From Sitta carolinensis (lineage: Eukaryota > Chordata > Aves > Passeriformes > Sittidae): a DNA stretch of 64,000 bases. The first letter of the stretch is position 1, and each line of letters starts with the position of its first letter. The position numbers and the translations under genes are program-made. Below are positions 60,201-64,000 of the stretch, one piece after another. The notes under the pieces are model-generated. The model had not been told where the DNA came from. It searched no databases and saw only the letters and a list, made by a program, of their open reading frames with translations. The stretch spans positions 114,178,410 to 114,242,409 of the forward strand of contig CM063284.1 in the NCBI GenBank assembly GCA_032173965.1, written 5' to 3'.

Positions 60201-63200
60201 GTTGCTACTGCTTCTGGTGGTTTAGATGCACGTTTAAGATAGAGGAGTATTTTTGAGCAGGTGCCTTTCCCAATTGATCCCAAAATCAATTTCAGACCTA
60301 GACTCAGTCCTTTTTCTTGAATTTAGCACTCTAACACTGCCCTTATCTTTATTTCACATTGTGGACTCACAAGGGAGTCAACCCAATCTCTGTTAAGAAC
60401 CAAAATTTTTCTATAAGTCTATCTTCTATTAGAACAGGTGTGTGGAATACCATACCACATCAGAATTCATGTTAATAAGTTATCACTAATTCTTATGTTG
60501 TTTTGTAAATGGGAGATATATATAACAAAAAAAAAAAATATACTTTCAAATCTTTCTATTTGTTAAGTATCAGGTACTCTGATTGGCTTTCTTAAAGTGC
60601 AGAAAGTATTGGATGGAAATAATATTTTGAAAAATGATGACTGTCACCATAATTAAGTATATTTCAGTAATGACATGAAAAAAATTCTTAATGCATCCTC
60701 CAGGTAGGAAATGGAGGTGTATTACATGAAAAAACCCATAAAATTTCAAGTTTTTTAATGTAATGCTATGTCTTAAAGGACTTTAAATTTCCACAAAATG
60801 ATTCATTGAGCTTTGAAACAATCAGCATTTAAATAATCAGCGTGTATTAACATGGGGTATTTTCAATACCTCAGCAAAGCCTATATCCCTAGTTTTTAAT
60901 TTTATAGCAGCACCTAAGGAGAAAAGATGGCCAATAGCTTTATTTTACAGCTAGCACTAATATAGGACTCAAACTTAAAAGGACACTGTACATAGCCATC
61001 ATCATGAGAAAAACCTTACAAGTATTCTTTTGAAGTTCACTTATGAATTCAGGTTGACTGTGTTAATGACTTGTACTGATTTCTTGAGCTCGAGCTTTGT
61101 GAGTGCAAATACTTATGGAAGGTGTATTTTAAGCCTGAGTGCCAGAATATTAATCAAAACTTTAATTACATATTCAGTAGTAATATTCACAATTCATATG
61201 GGTCTTACTTAATTTCATTACTCATCCAATCAAGGATCAGAAGCAATGACATATGATTTAAATAGCAAATTGTTTTGGATATTCCTAATTAGTAGGCACA
61301 AAGGATTGGTTATCAAAGAAATTAACTTTGGCACCTTGAAAACTGAAGAATAACCTTGAAATAAGAATAAACTCAACATTCAAATCTGTTCACAGAAAAT
61401 TTACTAAATGTTTTCATGCATGTTTACTGTATATAAACTATTTGCAAATAAATAAACTACTGAAATATCATAGAAATATATCTCCTAATGGCCTTTCATG
61501 AATCATTCGTTGGAGAATTCTTCATGAATAGCAACCTTAATAGATGTGGAGGAGACAGCAGGATTTATGTTAATTTTGAGCAATTGTTTTGGGTATAAAT
61601 ATTGCCACTGTGACTCAAGAATGCACCTTACTGTGATGCTACTTCTTTGAGCAATGAAATTCTAATTTGGTCATAATGGAGAATGTCTCACTGGATTTAT
61701 CTTGCTGTATGGGAGCCTGTCACTGCTTCATTTGTGCTTTCAATTCCCCATCCTCAAAAATGTGAAGTCTTTTGAGGGGGCAAGTCTTCTGAAAACTCTG
61801 TCTGCAAACTCGAAGGGCCAGTGGGAGAATTGGGTCCTTCTCTCTGTCCTGCTGTTGCTCCATGCTCTGTTGAGTGTCCTTCATCTGCACTACAAGCCAA
61901 AGCTCTTTGACTCTGTGTTCTACCACTCGTGATGCCAGAGGAAGGCTGCTCTGTGGCTCCCTCGAAGCTGTATTTTTGTGAGCAGTACAGGATTCTAAAA
62001 GCAAGGAAGCAGAAAACCATGGGAATATTTTAGGAATAATATTAATTGCCATCACTGAATGTGTATGTACCTGGGATTTGTTGCAAGCAATTTCCTTACA
62101 CAGGCTGTCCCACTTATTTTTTTTTTTCTTTTTTTAATATGAACATCATTTTTGCCTGTAGACTTCACAAAGAGAAGAAATCCATGACGAATTAAGGCAT
62201 AACCTCTGAACTGCCAGTCATGGAAGTATCTTTTTTAATTTCCTTTTTCTCTTGGTAAGTATTTTTATCATATTCAAGCATTAGCTCTGAGAGAGAAATA
62301 ATGTTCACTTCAAAAGCCACTTCCTCCTCAATAAATAATTCAGAGTCATAGATTGTTCATGAGGAATTATCAACACACTAGTAGTAATTTAATATACCAA
62401 GCAATCGCACTCACTTTATCCTACATATGATTTAAATAGAATATGACAGTTTAGGGTCTCCATTTGCCCCATGGCATGTTGGGATCAAACTTGGCAAGTG
62501 ATCGCAGTGTTCCCATATCTTCTGAGGAAGTGAATGAAAGTTGCATAATTCAGAGAGGATTTCTTAATTACATGCTAAATCAGAGTTTGCTTGCTTGTGT
62601 TCTGAATCCAAATTGTAGCCCAGAACCAGCTTTAAAGCATGTGAATATTTTCTCTGAACCTTGTTAACTAGCATTTCACAAACTTGTCACTTTTTTTTTA
62701 ACTTGTTGAGTTACTATTTTGAGGCAGTGTTTATTAGTTACCTTTGATTTGTCCATGGGTGAAAGGCTGCACCTACCCTTCCTGAACTTTCTGACACAAG
62801 GGATCCATCAGCTGAGGACAACATGCTTTTGGGAAGTTTTACCTCTTTTATCTCTTTCAGAGAGTCAGTTTTATTTTTTCCCCCTTCCATTCCACTAGTA
62901 GCCCAACACCAATAAGTGTTAGCTACTGGTTGAGCTGGCAAAATTTGTTTTTCTTGGAATGGTAAATAGCTGTGGTGAAAAAGAGACAAATTCCTTCTCG
63001 CTCTAATGCTTTTTCCTGTTGATAGGAAAATGCAAAACTGGTGGTATATCAATGGCATACATATCATGTACTACTAGAACTGTCGTATCTGAACTCAGAT
63101 TAGGACTTCTCTTTTCATACATTGCTTTTTCTGGAGTGGCTCAAATGTATTCACACTGGTTCGTCACAAATTTGGCATAAATTTTCTTCTGTTTTGGCTG

Positions 63201-64000
63201 AATGGCATGACTCTTATGAAGGTTTAGGGCTGTAATCATTTAAACCATAGTGATTTTTCATCTGCCCATGGAAGTGGGTTTGTATGGAAGGCAAGGAATG
63301 CCTACAATCAAGAGATATTAAGTACAATGCTTAATTTTATGCATTTGCCCTTTGTGTTCTCTACAGTCTGTATATTCTAGAAAGCCTTTTCTTAGATAGC
63401 CTTCTATCTATGACACTCTTTGTGCCAAAGATATATAATGAAATCCTACATAGAGACTTCTAATTGTCTTGGTTATTAGGCAGTCCAGGACTCTATTTCT
63501 CCAGAATTGCGTTCTGAATAGCAGACTGAAATTGAGACTGAGGAGTAAGATGTTTTCCCATGTTCTTGTGAAGAAAATAATTGCCCTTCAAACTTCTACA
63601 GTATTCTCCAATTCATCTGGCTGAAAAGGTAAAAAGATAGCCAGGACTTCTCTCACAACCTGTTTGCCTACAAGGAAGGCTATAACTGAGTAATTCTTTC
63701 TCCAAAGTTTTCTGGAGGAAAGGTAATGCCACAGGTTTCGGCTCCTTGCTGTGAATGTAATGCTGTTCGTGTTATTTAACTTCCTGGTTAACCTGGCCTT
63801 TCAACGGAACTACACCAGAGATTTTCATTTTGGAAACAGTCTGCTGATCATATGGCATGCATGGAAGGAGCAAGGAACCTTAGGTCAGTGACATGTAGAA
63901 GTAAGGAACATTAGGTCAGTGGTGGCTGCTTTTCTACTTTGATTTAAAATGTCTTTAAGATGTTCAGAATTTTCCTTTATGTTCCAGTGGGATAAGAGGT
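57261..64000 (+). other. XKR4 intron 1, continued
   Basis: AT-rich intron with no supported exon, RNA gene or repeat family. Small direct repeat AAGGAAC(C/A)TTAGGTCAGTG at 63872-63890 and 63903-63921. Confidence 0.75.

Noticed and set aside
61702..62055. Frames of 76 to 111 codons on both strands in XKR4 intron 1
   Set aside because: No domain, no splice context, and overlapping frames on both strands are typical of chance.

Overview
The window looks like nuclear DNA of a bird. It is AT-rich and intron-like, with CR1 retroposons whose 3' ends carry the avian ATTCTATG-type tail, several avian LTR families, long simple repeats and one strong CpG island. I recognise one gene with near certainty: exon 1 of XKR4 at 47959-48800 on the + strand. 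No tRNA, rRNA, CRISPR array or bacterial-type operon was seen.

Left third (about 2.7-37.7 kb, + strand). I assembled by eye a chain of small exons encoding PLAT (lipoxygenase-homology, LH2) modules. Acceptors, donors and reading phases fit from exon to exon at most junctions. Five modules can be followed: module 1 = 2730-2971 + 5408-5531; module 2 = 7133-7281 + 19986-20183; module 3 = 22118-22296 + 22840-23062; module 4 = 23740-23880 + 27764-27820 + 29997-30075 + start of 30292-30569; module 5 = rest of 30292-30569 + 32120-32198 + 34943-35018 + 37635-37704, where a stop codon and a nearby ATTAAA close the gene. In mammals RP1 lies directly upstream of XKR4 in the same orientation, so I infer that this is the 3' PLAT part of an extended RP1 gene; a separate LOXHD1-like gene is the alternative. 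Modules 1 and 5b-5d read cleanly. Module 2 ends in a stop, module 4 has three in-frame stops, and a frameshift lies at the module 4/5 boundary. The array therefore looks partly decayed, or is an old gene with broken isoforms.

Mobile DNA in that region. An LTR on the minus strand runs from position 973 off the left edge. A long CR1 on the minus strand lies at 10.68-12.3 kb, a + strand LTR at 17.43-18.0 kb, and a minus-strand LTR at 25.73-26.33 kb with a polypurine tract and GC-rich ERV-like sequence behind it up to about 27.25 kb.

Middle (37.7-46.4 kb). This is an intergenic stretch with a GATA tetranucleotide array, an uninterrupted 420-base purine run, a GGGGA array, two CR1 tails that face each other, and a 40-bp direct repeat 800 bp apart.

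Right part (46.4-64 kb). A CpG island of about 2.8 kb contains the XKR4 promoter and first exon. The exon encodes the Gly/Cys-rich N-terminus and first membrane segments of this scramblase-family protein. The remaining 15 kb is the start of XKR4 intron 1, with one CR1 tail and no further exon that I can support.
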